42,574 nt of DNA from an uncultured Prevotella sp. (GTDB lineage Bacteria > Bacteroidota > Bacteroidia > Bacteroidales > Bacteroidaceae). The position numbers and the translations under genes were made by a program. Under the pieces are notes generated by a model that made no database searches, had not been told where the DNA came from, and was given only the letters and a program-made list of their open reading frames with translations. The number at the start of each line of letters is the position of its first letter. The stretch's first letter is position 1. The stretch lies in assembly GCA_900545525.1 (NCBI GenBank), contig UQZX01000024.1, positions 1 to 42,574 on the forward strand, in the 5' to 3' direction. This document shows positions 15,289 through 24,256 of this stretch, one piece after another.

Positions 15289-16959
15289 ATGAGCAACGGA
15301 TTATTACTTTGGGTCGATGACGAGATAGAGCTGCTGCATGCGCACATGCTTTTTCTTGAGAAGAAAGGCTACGAGGTCGTTACTGTGAGCAACGGAACCG
15401 ATGCCATAGACCAGTGCCGCCAGAAAACGTTCGACCTTATACTTCTTGACGAGATGATGCCCGGGCTCAGCGGGCTGGAGACATTGCAGAAGATAAAGGA
15501 GATATCGCCTGCAACGCCTGTGGTTATGGTCACCAAGAGCGAAGAAGAGGATATTATGAACCAGGCTATAGGCTCAAAGATTGCAGACTATCTGATAAAG
15601 CCCGTGAACCCCAGTCAGATACTTCTCTCGCTGAAGAAGAACATACACCGCAGGGAGATTGTCACGGAAGTGACACAGAGCGAGTATCAGCAGAATTTCC
15701 AAGATATAGCCTCGCAGATAGACAGGTGTGAGACATACCGTGACTGGATGGATGTTTACAAGCGCCTTGTACACTGGGAACTGGAGCTTAGCAGTGCCGA
15801 CAGCAGCATGACAGACATGCTTAAGATGCAGAAGGAAGAGGCAAACAACGGCTTTGTGAAATATGTGAAAAACCACTATATGGACTGGATCGGCTCCATT
15901 GCCGCCGAACAGGGCGGGGCGTCAGACAGCAGCGGTGCAGCTTCTTTCGGGCGTCTTGTCCCAGGAAACATGCGTTTCGGCAAGCAGCGCGGGGCTTCGG
16001 CTGGTGGATATGCGGAAACAAACGACCGCCCGATGATGAGTCCCGATATTTTCAAGAAAAAGATATTCCCTCTTATAGACGGCGGCGAGAAAGTCTTTCT
16101 AATCGTCATAGACAACTTCCGATATGACCAGTGGCGTGTGCTGTCGGCAGAGATAGGAGACATGTTCGACATAGAGGAGAACATGTATATGACGATATTG
16201 CCCACGGCGACACAGTATGCCCGCAATGCCATATTCAGCGGACTTATGCCGGACAAGATAGCCGGGATGTTCCCTGACCTGTGGGTGGAGGAAGATGAGG
16301 ACGAGGGCAAGAACCTCAACGAGCGTCCGCTGATACAGACGCAGTTAGACCGCTTCCGCCGCAAGGATACTTTCTCGTATCATAAGATAAACGACTCGAA
16401 CGGCGTGGAAAAGATTATACAGCAGTTCAACCAGTTGCGCAACAACGACCTTAACGTGCTTGTGATAAACTTCATAGACATGCTCAGCCATGCACGCACA
16501 GAGTCGAAAATGGTGCGCGAGCTTGCCAACAACGAGTCGGCATACCGCAGCATCACGCTCAGCTGGTTCCGCCATTCGGTGCTTTCAGAGCTTTTCAGGC
16601 TGCTGGCACAGAGCAACCACACGGTGGTGATAACCACAGACCACGGCAGCATACGAGCCTCGAAGCCCGTAAAGATAATCGGCGACCGCAACACCAACAC
16701 CAACCTGCGCTACAAGCTCGGCAAGAACCTTAACTACAATCCAAAGGAAGTGTTTGTGATAAAAGAGCCGCGCAAGGCTCTGCTGCCCGCTCCAAACCTC
16801 AGCACATCTTATGTGTTCGCCACGGGCGATTCGTTTTTTGCCTATCCCAATAACTACAACTATTACGTGTCATATTATAAAGACACTTTCCAGCATGGGG
16901 GTATCTCGATGGAAGAGATGCTCGTGCCGCTGATAACGCTTAAAGAAAGAAAAAGATAA
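15289..16959 (+). CDS. porX: PorX-type response regulator with PglZ/alkaline-phosphatase-superfamily output domain
   Basis: 556 aa. Residues 1-120 are a receiver domain: acidic pocket Asp10-Asp11 (LLWVDDEIE), phospho-acceptor Asp54 (LILLDEMMPG), VMVTKSEEED, and the switch Lys in YLIKPVNP. A helical linker follows. From about residue 250 a PglZ-type domain shows metal and nucleophile motifs: LIVIDNFRYDQWR, PTATQYARNAIFSG, INFIDMLSHARTE, and TTDHGSI. This architecture is that of PorX, the regulator of type IX secretion genes in Porphyromonas and relatives, reported to have phosphodiesterase activity. It follows porW by 4 nt and is followed 10 nt later by tsaE, so it is likely one transcript. 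The sensor kinase PorY is not in the window. Confidence 0.9.
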   Translation: MSNGLLLWVDDEIELLHAHMLFLEKKGYEVVTVSNGTDAIDQCRQKTFDLILLDEMMPGLSGLETLQKIKEISPATPVVMVTKSEEEDIMNQAIGSKIADYLIKPVNPSQILLSLKKNIHRREIVTEVTQSEYQQNFQDIASQIDRCETYRDWMDVYKRLVHWELELSSADSSMTDMLKMQKEEANNGFVKYVKNHYMDWIGSIAAEQGGASDSSGAASFGRLVPGNMRFGKQRGASAGGYAETNDRPMMSPDIFKKKIFPLIDGGEKVFLIVIDNFRYDQWRVLSAEIGDMFDIEENMYMTILPTATQYARNAIFSGLMPDKIAGMFPDLWVEEDEDEGKNLNERPLIQTQLDRFRRKDTFSYHKINDSNGVEKIIQQFNQLRNNDLNVLVINFIDMLSHARTESKMVRELANNESAYRSITLSWFRHSVLSELFRLLAQSNHTVVITTDHGSIRASKPVKIIGDRNTNTNLRYKLGKNLNYNPKEVFVIKEPRKALLPAPNLSTSYVFATGDSFFAYPNNYNYYVSYYKDTFQHGGISMEEMLVPLITLKERKR

Positions 16960-16969
16960 ACATACATTT

Positions 16970-17383
16970 ATGGAGATAATAATAAACTCGTTGGAGGATA
17001 TAGATGAGGCTGCAAGGACGTTCGCAGCGAACATGGGCAGCAGCAAGGTCTTTGCCTTCTATGGCAGCATGGGGGCAGGAAAGACAACCTTTATCAAGGC
17101 TCTGTGCCGCCAAATGGGGGTGGACGATGTCATAACGTCGCCCACATTCTCGATTGTAAACGAATATCACCGTGCCGGCGGCAGCGGTGTCATATATCAT
17201 TTTGACTTTTACCGCATAAAGAGGCTTGACGAAGTATACGACATGGGGTATGAGGAGTATTTCTACAGCGGCAGCCCATGTTTCATAGAATGGCCCGAAC
17301 TTATAGAAGACCTGTTGCCGGAAGATGCGGTGAAGGTCACTATCGGAGAAACCGGAGGCGGGGCGAGGACTGTCAGGTTTTGA
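16970..17383 (+). CDS. tsaE: tRNA threonylcarbamoyladenosine biosynthesis ATPase TsaE
   Basis: 137 aa, normal for the family. It has a P-loop GSMGAGKTTFIKAL (about residues 29-42), the TsaE signature SPTFSIVNEY, HFDFYRI and FIEWPE. TsaE is the ATPase that assists TsaB/TsaD in making t6A37 on ANN-decoding tRNAs, in the cytoplasm. It starts 10 nt after porX and is the last gene before the strong terminator at 17454. Confidence 0.92.
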   Translation: MEIIINSLEDIDEAARTFAANMGSSKVFAFYGSMGAGKTTFIKALCRQMGVDDVITSPTFSIVNEYHRAGGSGVIYHFDFYRIKRLDEVYDMGYEEYFYSGSPCFIEWPELIEDLLPEDAVKVTIGETGGGARTVRF

Positions 17384-17453
17384 CACGGCAGTCTTGCAGC
17401 CGCCGCGTTGCGGCACGTTGAATAAGCGTGTGAGACAATACGGATTGTATAAA

Positions 17454-17500
17454 GAAAAAAGACATTCAACGGCAGATGTGCCTCTTGAATGTCTTTTTTC
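17454..17500. terminator. Bidirectional rho-independent terminator between tsaE and tRNA-Met
   Basis: A perfect 16-bp inverted repeat: 17454-17469 pairs with 17485-17500, with a 15-nt loop. The outer part of the stem is A/T-only (AAAAAA with TTTTTT), giving a T-run on each strand. It can end the porW-porX-tsaE transcript on the plus strand and the tRNA transcript on the minus strand. Confidence 0.85.
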
Positions 17501-17505
17501 TTTTG

Positions 17506-17579
17506 TAGCGGGACCCAGGATTGAACTGGGGACCTCATGATTATGAATCATGCGCTCTAACCAGCTGAGCTATCCCGCC
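17506..17579 (-). tRNA. tRNA-Met (anticodon CAT)
   Basis: Read on the minus strand. The acceptor stem GGCGGGA (17573-17579) pairs with TCCCGCT (507-513 of the same kb) with one G-U pair. The D arm is GCTC...GAGC. The anticodon stem CATGA/TCATG closes a 7-nt loop TTCATAA with anticodon CAT. The T-arm loop is GTTCAATC. CCA is not encoded. CAT could also mark a tRNA-Ile modified by TilS or the initiator; the G1-U72 acceptor pair and D-arm favour an elongator, with some uncertainty. Confidence 0.88.
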
Positions 17580-17604
17580 AACTCTATCGTTGTTATTGCG
17601 GGTG

Positions 17605-17635
17605 CAAAGGTAAGGCAAATAATCGGAATATGCAA
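17605..17635 (-). promoter_or_regulatory. Promoter of tRNA-Met
   Basis: On the minus strand a TTG at 17635-17633 is followed after 20 nt by TACCTTTG (17612-17605), an exact -33/-7 pair of the Bacteroidetes type. It lies about 26 nt upstream of the tRNA 5' end. Confidence 0.65.
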
Positions 17636-17845
17636 GAATGTTTTGATATTTTTTTGCATGTGACCGTTAAAATATATCCTGCGGAGATGAAATGTCCCGT
17701 TAAACAGCAGGGCTGTATGCCTGCCGCGGACGCAAACAGGTGAGCGGCAGTTAATGTGCTGCTGCCTCCATTATGTGACGGCTGTGGCGAGGCATGAGAA
17801 ACGCCATTTGCCCCGTCCTTGTAACTTGCACTAAATCAGGATGAT

Positions 17846-17934
17846 ACCTTTTAGCTTCCAAAAGCTGGCGTTTCAGCTTCTAAAAAGCCGTCTTTTGCAG
17901 CCTGAAAGGCGGCATATCGGGAGCCGTTTTGACG
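17846..17934. repeat. Degenerate repeat array of 22-nt period
   Basis: Three consecutive 22-nt units (17846-17867, 17868-17889, 17890-17911) and a partial fourth follow the pattern G-C-n-TTT, six to seven variable bases with CT, then AAA-n-G-n-n. The TTT and AAA parts make each unit weakly self-complementary. The same period and pattern recur at 29205-29335. The surrounding 17580-18000 region has no gene. Confidence 0.6.
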
Positions 17935-17978
17935 TGTCATGCCTCCATGCGCATTATTCATAAAAAAATAAAAACATG

Positions 17979-18008
17979 TTGGTTTCTGATAATTTTATAC
18001 TAAATTTG
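17979..18008 (+). promoter_or_regulatory. Promoter of the lptF/G gene
   Basis: TTG at 17979-17981, a 19-nt gap, then TAAATTTG at 18001-18008. Transcription from about 18015 gives a leader of about 30 nt before the ATG chosen at 18044. It also argues against the in-frame ATG at 18020, which would have almost no leader. Confidence 0.65.
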
Positions 18009-18043
18009 CACGTCGGTATATGCTACCGGGCTTGCGGATAATA

Positions 18044-19960
18044 ATGATTCACGTAAAGAAATTAGATATTTTCATTGCCAAACAGTTTGGCGTACTTTTT
18101 GTCGGAGCCTTCTTCATTTGTCAGTTTGTGCTGATGATGCAGTTTCTGTGGAAGTATGTCAACGAACTTATAGGCAAGGGCTTGTCTGTTGAAGTCCTTG
18201 CCCAGTTCTTCGGCTACATGGCTCTTATCCTTGTTCCGCAGGCTCTTCCCCTTGCCATATTGCTCTCCGCACTCATCACTTTCGGAAATCTTGGAGAGAG
18301 CAGCGAGCTTACGGCAATCAAGGCGGCAGGCATTTCTCTCATGCAGGCGTTCCGCTCGCTCATCGTAATTGTCGTCTTCATATCGTTGGGATCGTTCTAT
18401 TTTCAGAATGTGGTGGGACCGAATGCCAACATGTCGTTTGCCCGCCTGCTGATGTCGATGAAGCAGAAAAGTCCGGAACTGGAGATACCCGAGGGCATAT
18501 TTTATGACGGCATACCGCAGTGTAACCTGTATGTGCAGAAGAAGGATGTGGAGACCGGCATGCTGTATGGCATCATGATATACAAGATGACGGACAGTTA
18601 TGAAGACGCGGCGATAATACTTGCCGACTCGGGCATGTTGCAGTCTACGGCGGAAAAGAAGCATCTTGTGCTCAGCCTTTACGACGGCGAGTGGTTCGAA
18701 AACATGAAGTCGCAGGAGTTTGCCGGCAGCGCCAGCGTGCCGTACAGGCGCGAGACATTTGTAAAGAAGAAGATTGTGCTCGACTTCGATGCCGACTTCA
18801 ATGTGGCGGATGCCGGTGCGCTCTCGAACAACTCGCGCGGTAAGAGCATATCGCAGATAAGACACGACATTGACTCGCTTAAGCATGTATACGACAGTAT
18901 AGGGCGGGCGTTCTATCGTGACATGCGCCGCACGTCGTGGGCTTCGCGTGAATTGCCGCCCAAGGACTCTCTGCGCGCCGTAAGGATGGCGGCAACGAAG
19001 AGCTTTAACATTGATACGGTGTACAACCGCATGCCCGACGAGAAGAGGCTTGAGGCGGTGAACTATGCCATGAGTCAGGTGAGGGCGGCTGTCGGCGACC
19101 TCGATTTCAAGGGCATGATAACCTCCGACGGCGACCGTATTATACGTCAGCACCGCATAGAGGAGATAAACAAGTTTACGGTGGCGCTGTCGTGCCTGCT
19201 GTTCTTCTTTATCGGGGCACCCCTCGGGGCGATAATCCGCAAGGGAGGACTTGGCGTGCCGGTGATAATATCCGTGCTGGTGTTCATCGTCTATTACATA
19301 TTCGACAATATGGGATACCGCATGGCACGCGGGGGCATGTGGACAGTGTGGTTCGGAAAGGGGATAGCCCTTGCGGTGCTGTCGCCGCTTGCGGTGTTCT
19401 TCACATATAAGGCAAACAACGATTCTGTCGTGTTCAACATCGACATGTACCGCAATCTGCTGATGAGGCTTCTCGGGCTTAGGATGAAACGGCATGTGGC
19501 ATTCAAGGATGTAATAATTGAGAATCCCGACTATGACCGCGATGCCATGGTGCTGGAACGTATATCAGCCGAGATTTCCGGATATTCGCGGAGCCACAAC
19601 CTCCTGTTTGCCCCCAATGTCGTAAATGTGTTCTTCAGGTATAGTCCGGACAACAGCATTGCCGTTATCAGCGAAGAGCTTGAGGAGGTGATTGCGGACC
19701 TTTCGAACACAAGAGACCCGAAGATATTGACGGAGCTGGGCAATTATCCGTTTATGGCGGTCAAGGCCCATACCCGCCCGTTTGAGCGTAAGTGGCTTAA
19801 TATCGTGGCGGCTCTGGTTGTTCCGGTGGGAGCCTTCCTTTATATAAGAATGTGGCGGTTCCGTCTGAGGCTGTATCGCGACCTGCGTGCGGTGAGACAT
19901 TCAAACGGCGTGATAGTGCGCCGCATACGTCAGATGAAGTTAGAGGGTCTGCAGCGCTGA
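18044..19960 (+). CDS. LptF/LptG-family (YjgP/YjgQ) permease
   Basis: 638 aa from the ATG at 18044 (MIHVKKLDIFIAKQF, typical family start). The first membrane helices (LFVGAFFICQFVLMMQFL; FFGYMALILVPQALPLAILLSALITFG) are followed by a large periplasmic beta domain (about residues 140-370) and a second membrane block (FTVALSCLLFFFIGAPLGAIIRKGG; GVPVIISVLVFIVYYIF). A C-terminal extension ends with another helix near WLNIVAALVVPVGAFLYIRMW. LptF/G form the inner-membrane channel that, with LptB, extracts lipopolysaccharide for export. The family commonly has about 360 residues in Proteobacteria; the longer form is usual in Bacteroidetes. F versus G cannot be decided here. Confidence 0.85.
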   Translation: MIHVKKLDIFIAKQFGVLFVGAFFICQFVLMMQFLWKYVNELIGKGLSVEVLAQFFGYMALILVPQALPLAILLSALITFGNLGESSELTAIKAAGISLMQAFRSLIVIVVFISLGSFYFQNVVGPNANMSFARLLMSMKQKSPELEIPEGIFYDGIPQCNLYVQKKDVETGMLYGIMIYKMTDSYEDAAIILADSGMLQSTAEKKHLVLSLYDGEWFENMKSQEFAGSASVPYRRETFVKKKIVLDFDADFNVADAGALSNNSRGKSISQIRHDIDSLKHVYDSIGRAFYRDMRRTSWASRELPPKDSLRAVRMAATKSFNIDTVYNRMPDEKRLEAVNYAMSQVRAAVGDLDFKGMITSDGDRIIRQHRIEEINKFTVALSCLLFFFIGAPLGAIIRKGGLGVPVIISVLVFIVYYIFDNMGYRMARGGMWTVWFGKGIALAVLSPLAVFFTYKANNDSVVFNIDMYRNLLMRLLGLRMKRHVAFKDVIIENPDYDRDAMVLERISAEISGYSRSHNLLFAPNVVNVFFRYSPDNSIAVISEELEEVIADLSNTRDPKILTELGNYPFMAVKAHTRPFERKWLNIVAALVVPVGAFLYIRMWRFRLRLYRDLRAVRHSNGVIVRRIRQMKLEGLQR

Positions 19961-20030
19961 TGCGCAATGTTGCCCGACGGCGGAGACAACGGGTGCGGCA
20001 GAATTGTTATATAATATAAATAGGTGTAAG

Positions 20031-21245
20031 ATGATTATGGAAAAGTTAAAGCTTAACAGTATAGAAGAGGCCGTTCAGGACTTTAAGGACGGAAAGTTCG
20101 TGATTGTCGTGGACGATGAGGACAGGGAGAATGAGGGCGATCTTATCATTGCAGCGGAGAAGATAACGGCGGAAAAGGTTAATTTCATGCTGAAATATGC
20201 CCGCGGCGTGCTCTGTGCCCCGACCACCATCTCGCGTTGTGAGGAGCTTGACCTGCCGCATCAGGTGGCAGACAACACCTCTGTGCTCGGCACTCCGTTT
20301 ACGGTGACGATAGATAAGCTGGACGGATGTTCCACCGGAGTCTCCGCACACGACCGTGCAGAGACCATAAAGGCGCTTGCCGATCCTGCGTCAAAACCCG
20401 GCTCGTTCGGACGCCCCGGACATGTAAGCCCGTTGTATGCACAGGACAATGGCGTGCTGCGCCGCAGCGGCCATACGGAGGCAACGATAGACCTTTGCCG
20501 CATGGCAGGGCTTTATCCGGCGGGAGCATTGATGGAAATAATGAACGACGACGGTACGATGGCGCGTCTGCCCGAGCTGATACGGTTCGGCAAGGAACAT
20601 GGTCTCAAGGTCATTTCCATTAAAGACATGATAGCATACCGCCTTAAGCACGAGACTCTTGTGGAGCGTGGTGAGGAGGTGGACATGCCGACAGAGTACG
20701 GGCATTTTAAACTGATACCTTTCCGCCAGACAAGCAACGGGCTGGAGCACATGGCACTGATAAAAGGCGAATGGGCAGAAGACGAGCCTGTCATGGTGCG
20801 CGTGCACTCGTCATGTGCCACAGGTGATATCCTCGGAAGCAAGCGCTGTGACTGTGGCGAGCAGCTGCACAAGGCAATGGAGATGATAGAGAAAGAGGGC
20901 AGGGGCGTAGTGGTCTACATGCAGCAGGAAGGACGCGGCATCGGACTGATGAACAAGATTGCGGCATATAAGTTGCAGGAAGAAGGGCTTGATACGGTCG
21001 ATGCCAACGTGCATCTCGGGTTTAAGCCGGATGAGCGCGACTACGGGTGCGGTGCGCAGATACTGCGTGAGCTTGGCGTTCGCAAGATGCGGCTGCTGAC
21101 AAACAATCCCGTGAAGCGTATCGGGCTTGAGGCATACGGGCTTGAGATAACTGAGAATATTCCCATAGAGGTTACTCCAAACGAATATAATATAAGGTAT
21201 CTTGAAACCAAGAAAGAGCGTATGGGGCATACGCTTCACCTGTAA
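20031..21245 (+). CDS. ribBA: Bifunctional 3,4-dihydroxy-2-butanone-4-phosphate synthase / GTP cyclohydrolase II
   Basis: 404 aa from the ATG at 20031; the ATG at 20037 (MEKLKLNSIEEA) is equally possible, and the open frame up to a TTG at 20004 is probably not used. Residues 1-200 are the RibB domain with the acidic metal motif DDEDRENEGDLI and RSGHTEATIDL. Residues about 205-404 are the RibA domain with zinc ligands in SSCATGDILGSKRCDCGEQL and QEGRGIGLMNKI. The enzyme supplies both branch precursors of riboflavin synthesis in the cytoplasm. Both active sites look intact. It is 70 nt downstream of the lptF/G gene, so partial read-through is possible. Confidence 0.94.
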   Translation: MIMEKLKLNSIEEAVQDFKDGKFVIVVDDEDRENEGDLIIAAEKITAEKVNFMLKYARGVLCAPTTISRCEELDLPHQVADNTSVLGTPFTVTIDKLDGCSTGVSAHDRAETIKALADPASKPGSFGRPGHVSPLYAQDNGVLRRSGHTEATIDLCRMAGLYPAGALMEIMNDDGTMARLPELIRFGKEHGLKVISIKDMIAYRLKHETLVERGEEVDMPTEYGHFKLIPFRQTSNGLEHMALIKGEWAEDEPVMVRVHSSCATGDILGSKRCDCGEQLHKAMEMIEKEGRGVVVYMQQEGRGIGLMNKIAAYKLQEEGLDTVDANVHLGFKPDERDYGCGAQILRELGVRKMRLLTNNPVKRIGLEAYGLEITENIPIEVTPNEYNIRYLETKKERMGHTLHL

Positions 21246-21313
21246 TATCACCGCATTAAATCATATTTTGTCAGATTGCAAGCGGAACAATGAAATAATG
21301 TTCCCTTTATTCG

Positions 21314-21341
21314 TTGAAACGGATAAAAATACGTAAATTTG
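21314..21341 (+). promoter_or_regulatory. Promoter of aspC
   Basis: TAAATTTG at 21334-21341 is an exact -7 box; the nearest TTG (21314-21316) leaves 17 nt, shorter than the usual 19-21. The start codon is 28 nt downstream. Confidence 0.5.
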
Positions 21342-21368
21342 CAATACGTAACATAAGTAAAGAAGAAT

Positions 21369-22562
21369 ATGGCACAATTATCAGAACGGCTGAACCGTCT
21401 TTCACCCTCTGCCACGCTCGCCATGTCGCAGAAAAGCGGCGAGATGAAAGCGCAGGGCATAGATGTAATAAACATGAGTGTCGGCGAACCGGACTTCAAC
21501 ACTCCCGACCACATAAAGGAAGCGGCAAAGAAAGCAGTGGACGAGAACTATTCGCGCTATTCTCCGGTACCCGGATACGCGGACCTGAGAAAAGCCATTG
21601 TGGCAAAGCTGAAGAATGAAAACGGACTGGAATATACTGTAAACGAGATACTCGTGTCCAATGGTGCCAAGCAGAGCGTATGCAATACCGTCATGGCTCT
21701 TGTCAACGACGGCGAGGAGGTGATAATTCCTGCACCCTACTGGGTGAGCTATCCGCAGATGGTGAAGCTCGCCGGCGGTGTCCCCGTGATAATAGAGGCA
21801 GGATTTGAACAGAACTTCAAGATTACGCCGGAACAGCTTGAGGCGGCAATAACACCAAAGACAAGAATGCTCATATTGTGCTCTCCGAGCAACCCCACGG
21901 GCAGCGTATATTCTGAAACGGAACTGAAAGAGCTGGCTGAGGTCATAAAGCGCCATGATGATGTCTTTGTCCTTGCCGACGAGATATATGAACATATTAA
22001 TTATACCGGAAGACATTGCAGCATAGCTTCAATAGAGGGGATGAAAGAGCGTTCGGTTATTGTCAACGGTGTGTCGAAGGCATACGCCATGACAGGTTGG
22101 CGCATAGGATATATTGCGGCACCGGAGTGGATTGTCAAGGGCTGCAACAAGCTGCAGGGACAATATACCAGCGGACCGTGCTCGGTGAGCCAGAAGGCAG
22201 CGGAGGCGGCATACACCTCGTCGCAGGAGTGTGTAGCAGAGATGCGCGATGCCTTTAAACGCCGCCGGGACCTCATCGTCAGCCTCGCAAAGGACATACC
22301 GGGGCTTGAAGTTAACGAGCCGGAAGGGGCTTTCTATCTGTTCCCAAAATGCAGCAGCTATTTCGGAAAGAGTCATGATGGACGCACCATAAATACCTCG
22401 ACAGACCTTGCCCTGTTCATCCTGGAGGACGGACATGTGGCAACGGTGGCAGGTGACGCGTTCGGCGATCCTTGCTGTTTCAGGATGAGCTATGCCACAA
22501 GCGATGACAATATACGTGAGGCAATGGCAAGGATAAAGAAATCGTTGGCAAAGTTGAAGTGA
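21369..22562 (+). CDS. aspC: Class I pyridoxal-phosphate aminotransferase, aspartate aminotransferase type
   Basis: 397 aa, the expected length. Residues follow the fold-type I pattern: MSVGEPDFNTPDHI at 36-49, CSPSNPTGS at 171-179 (Asn175 contacts PLP), VLADEIYEH with Asp204, and the Schiff-base Lys237 in NGVSKAYAMTGWRIG. A C-terminal Arg (CFRMSYATSD) binds the substrate carboxylate. It would interconvert aspartate and oxaloacetate using 2-oxoglutarate/glutamate. Related subgroup members act on other amino acids, so substrate is inferred from the closest family. It has its own promoter and no operon partner. Confidence 0.88.
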   Translation: MAQLSERLNRLSPSATLAMSQKSGEMKAQGIDVINMSVGEPDFNTPDHIKEAAKKAVDENYSRYSPVPGYADLRKAIVAKLKNENGLEYTVNEILVSNGAKQSVCNTVMALVNDGEEVIIPAPYWVSYPQMVKLAGGVPVIIEAGFEQNFKITPEQLEAAITPKTRMLILCSPSNPTGSVYSETELKELAEVIKRHDDVFVLADEIYEHINYTGRHCSIASIEGMKERSVIVNGVSKAYAMTGWRIGYIAAPEWIVKGCNKLQGQYTSGPCSVSQKAAEAAYTSSQECVAEMRDAFKRRRDLIVSLAKDIPGLEVNEPEGAFYLFPKCSSYFGKSHDGRTINTSTDLALFILEDGHVATVAGDAFGDPCCFRMSYATSDDNIREAMARIKKSLAKLK

Positions 22563-22654
22563 CAAGCGGCATGGCAATACGCATGTGTTTAGGAGCCGAA
22601 TAAAAAAACATTGTTAAATCTCATTAACAATACGGGTTATTTGTCTTTATTTGT

Positions 22655-22662
22655 TATCTTTG
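22655..22662 (+). promoter_or_regulatory. Promoter -7 box (TATCTTTG) of the exbB operon
   Basis: It matches TAnnTTTG, in an AT-rich 223-nt gap. No good -33 element at the right spacing. The leader of about 115 nt before exbB is A/T-rich and ends in a run of AACTAAAA-like repeats. No Shine-Dalgarno is seen. Confidence 0.5.
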
Positions 22663-22785
22663 CAGATAGTAAAACACTAAAATCTAATATTGTGCGGCAT
22701 AAAGTTTATAACAAACTCTGTTAAAGAACGAACCTGAATTCTTATAACTTAAATTTATTAATAACTAAAAACTAAAATCAAAATT

Positions 22786-23613
22786 ATGGCAACTACAAAA
22801 AATGCGGCTAGTCCGAAGAAATCGGGCTTCCAAGGTGTTAGAGATGCAATTTGGATCATTGTAATATGCTTCGCTATTGCATTCTGTTTCTATCAGTTCT
22901 TCCTCGGTAATCCCGACAACTTCGAGGGCGGTGACCGTAGCGGACATCCTGCAAACCTTATGGGTACAATCTATAAGGGTGGTATCGTGGTGTCTATCAT
23001 CCTTACATTGTTGCTCACCGTTATAGCTCTTGGTGTTGAGCGCTATCTCGCTCTTCGCGTTGCTTTCGGCAAAATGCCTCTTCCCAAGTTCACAGCAGAG
23101 GTAAAGGCTGCTATTAAGGCTGGCGACTTTACCAAGGCTCAGGGTCTTTGCGACAAGATGAAGGGTTCTGTAGCTAATGTTGTTTCTGCTTCATTGAAGG
23201 CTTACAAGGAAATGGAAAGCGCACAGGGTATCAAGAAGAGCCAGAAAGTTGCTAAGATACAGCAGGCTCACGAAGAGGCAACACAGCTTGAAATGCCTAC
23301 ACTTCAGATGAACTTGCCTATCGTTGCAACAATCGTTACTCTTGGTACACTTACCGCTCTGTTCGGTACTGTGTTGGGTATGATCAACTCATTCCAGGCT
23401 CTTGCTGCCGGTGGTGGTGGTGACTCTCTCCAGCTTTCTGCAGGTATTTCAGAGGCGTTGGTTAATACTGCTTCTGGTATTTTGACTTCTTGGTTCGCAG
23501 TTGTTATCTATAACTTCTTCACAAATAAGATCGACAAGCTTACATACGCTCTCGATGAAGTTGGTTACACAATAGCACAGACTTACGAAGCTAACCACAC
23601 AGACGAAGCTTAA
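22786..23613 (+). CDS. exbB: ExbB/TolQ/MotA-family proton channel subunit
   Basis: 275 aa. An N-terminal membrane helix (WIIVICFAIAFCFYQFFL) and a second (GGIVVSIILTLLLTVIALGVERYLAL) precede the cytoplasmic domain. Two further helices follow (NLPIVATIVTLGTLTALFGTVLGM and ALVNTASGILTSWFAVVIYNFF), with the conserved Gly/Thr-rich core expected of ExbB. It uses the proton gradient with ExbD and TonB to energise outer-membrane receptors. It is the first gene of exbB-exbD-exbD-tonB, all on the same strand. Codon use (GGT/CTT-rich) is visibly that of a well-expressed gene. Confidence 0.93.
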   Translation: MATTKNAASPKKSGFQGVRDAIWIIVICFAIAFCFYQFFLGNPDNFEGGDRSGHPANLMGTIYKGGIVVSIILTLLLTVIALGVERYLALRVAFGKMPLPKFTAEVKAAIKAGDFTKAQGLCDKMKGSVANVVSASLKAYKEMESAQGIKKSQKVAKIQQAHEEATQLEMPTLQMNLPIVATIVTLGTLTALFGTVLGMINSFQALAAGGGGDSLQLSAGISEALVNTASGILTSWFAVVIYNFFTNKIDKLTYALDEVGYTIAQTYEANHTDEA

Positions 23614-23642
23614 TTTTACTAACCCTTTAATTTTTTATCGCT

Positions 23643-24254
23643 ATGGGTAAAGTAAAAATTAAGAAGAACGATGTCTGGATTGACATGACCCCTATGTCGG
23701 ACGTGATGGTTCTTTTGCTCACATTCTTTATGTTGACATCAACATTCGTAAAGGATGAGGCAGTAAAAGTAAACACGCCGGGTTCGGTGTCTGAAATCAA
23801 GGTTCCGGAGACAGACGTTCTGCAAATCCTTGTCGACAATGAAGGCAGGGTGTTCCTCGGATTGGACAAGCCGGCTTCAATGCAGGCTGTTCTTCAGGAT
23901 GTTGCAGGACAGTATGGTCTGAAACTGAATGCAAGTCAGGAGAAGACTTTTATGAGTCTTGCTTCTTTTGGAGCCAATGTGAACGAAATGTCTGACCTGC
24001 TTTCTATGGAGCAGGCTAAGATAAACGGTATCCAGGCAAAGAAAGGTATACCTACGGACAGTATAGACGGTGGTATGAGCCAGTTCCAGACTTGGGTTAA
24101 GGCGGCAGACGATGCAGTGCCAGACCTTAAGATCTCTATAAAGGCTGACCAGAAGACTCCGTATAAGGTCGTAAAGAAGGTGATGTCTGAATTGGCAGAC
24201 ATGGATATGAACCGTTATTATCTTATTACTCAACTCAAAACCCAGGAGGATTAA
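23643..24254 (+). CDS. exbD: ExbD/TolR-family proton channel subunit, first copy
   Basis: 203 aa. It has the classic start: a basic tail KVKIKKNDVW, then IDMTPMSDVMVLLLTFFMLTS, a single membrane helix carrying the conserved Asp needed for proton movement. The periplasmic part (to 203) is longer than the roughly 140 aa of E. coli ExbD. It lies 29 nt after exbB and 2 nt before the second exbD. Two consecutive exbD genes are frequent in Bacteroidetes and may form a mixed dimer. Confidence 0.92.
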   Translation: MGKVKIKKNDVWIDMTPMSDVMVLLLTFFMLTSTFVKDEAVKVNTPGSVSEIKVPETDVLQILVDNEGRVFLGLDKPASMQAVLQDVAGQYGLKLNASQEKTFMSLASFGANVNEMSDLLSMEQAKINGIQAKKGIPTDSIDGGMSQFQTWVKAADDAVPDLKISIKADQKTPYKVVKKVMSELADMDMNRYYLITQLKTQED

Positions 24255-24256
24255 GA

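Noticed and set aside
18062..19495. 477-codon open frame on the minus strand opposite the LptF/G gene
   Set aside because: It lies entirely inside a well-supported gene, and its sequence is rich in His/Arg/Tyr as expected of an antisense shadow; no start signal or family is seen.
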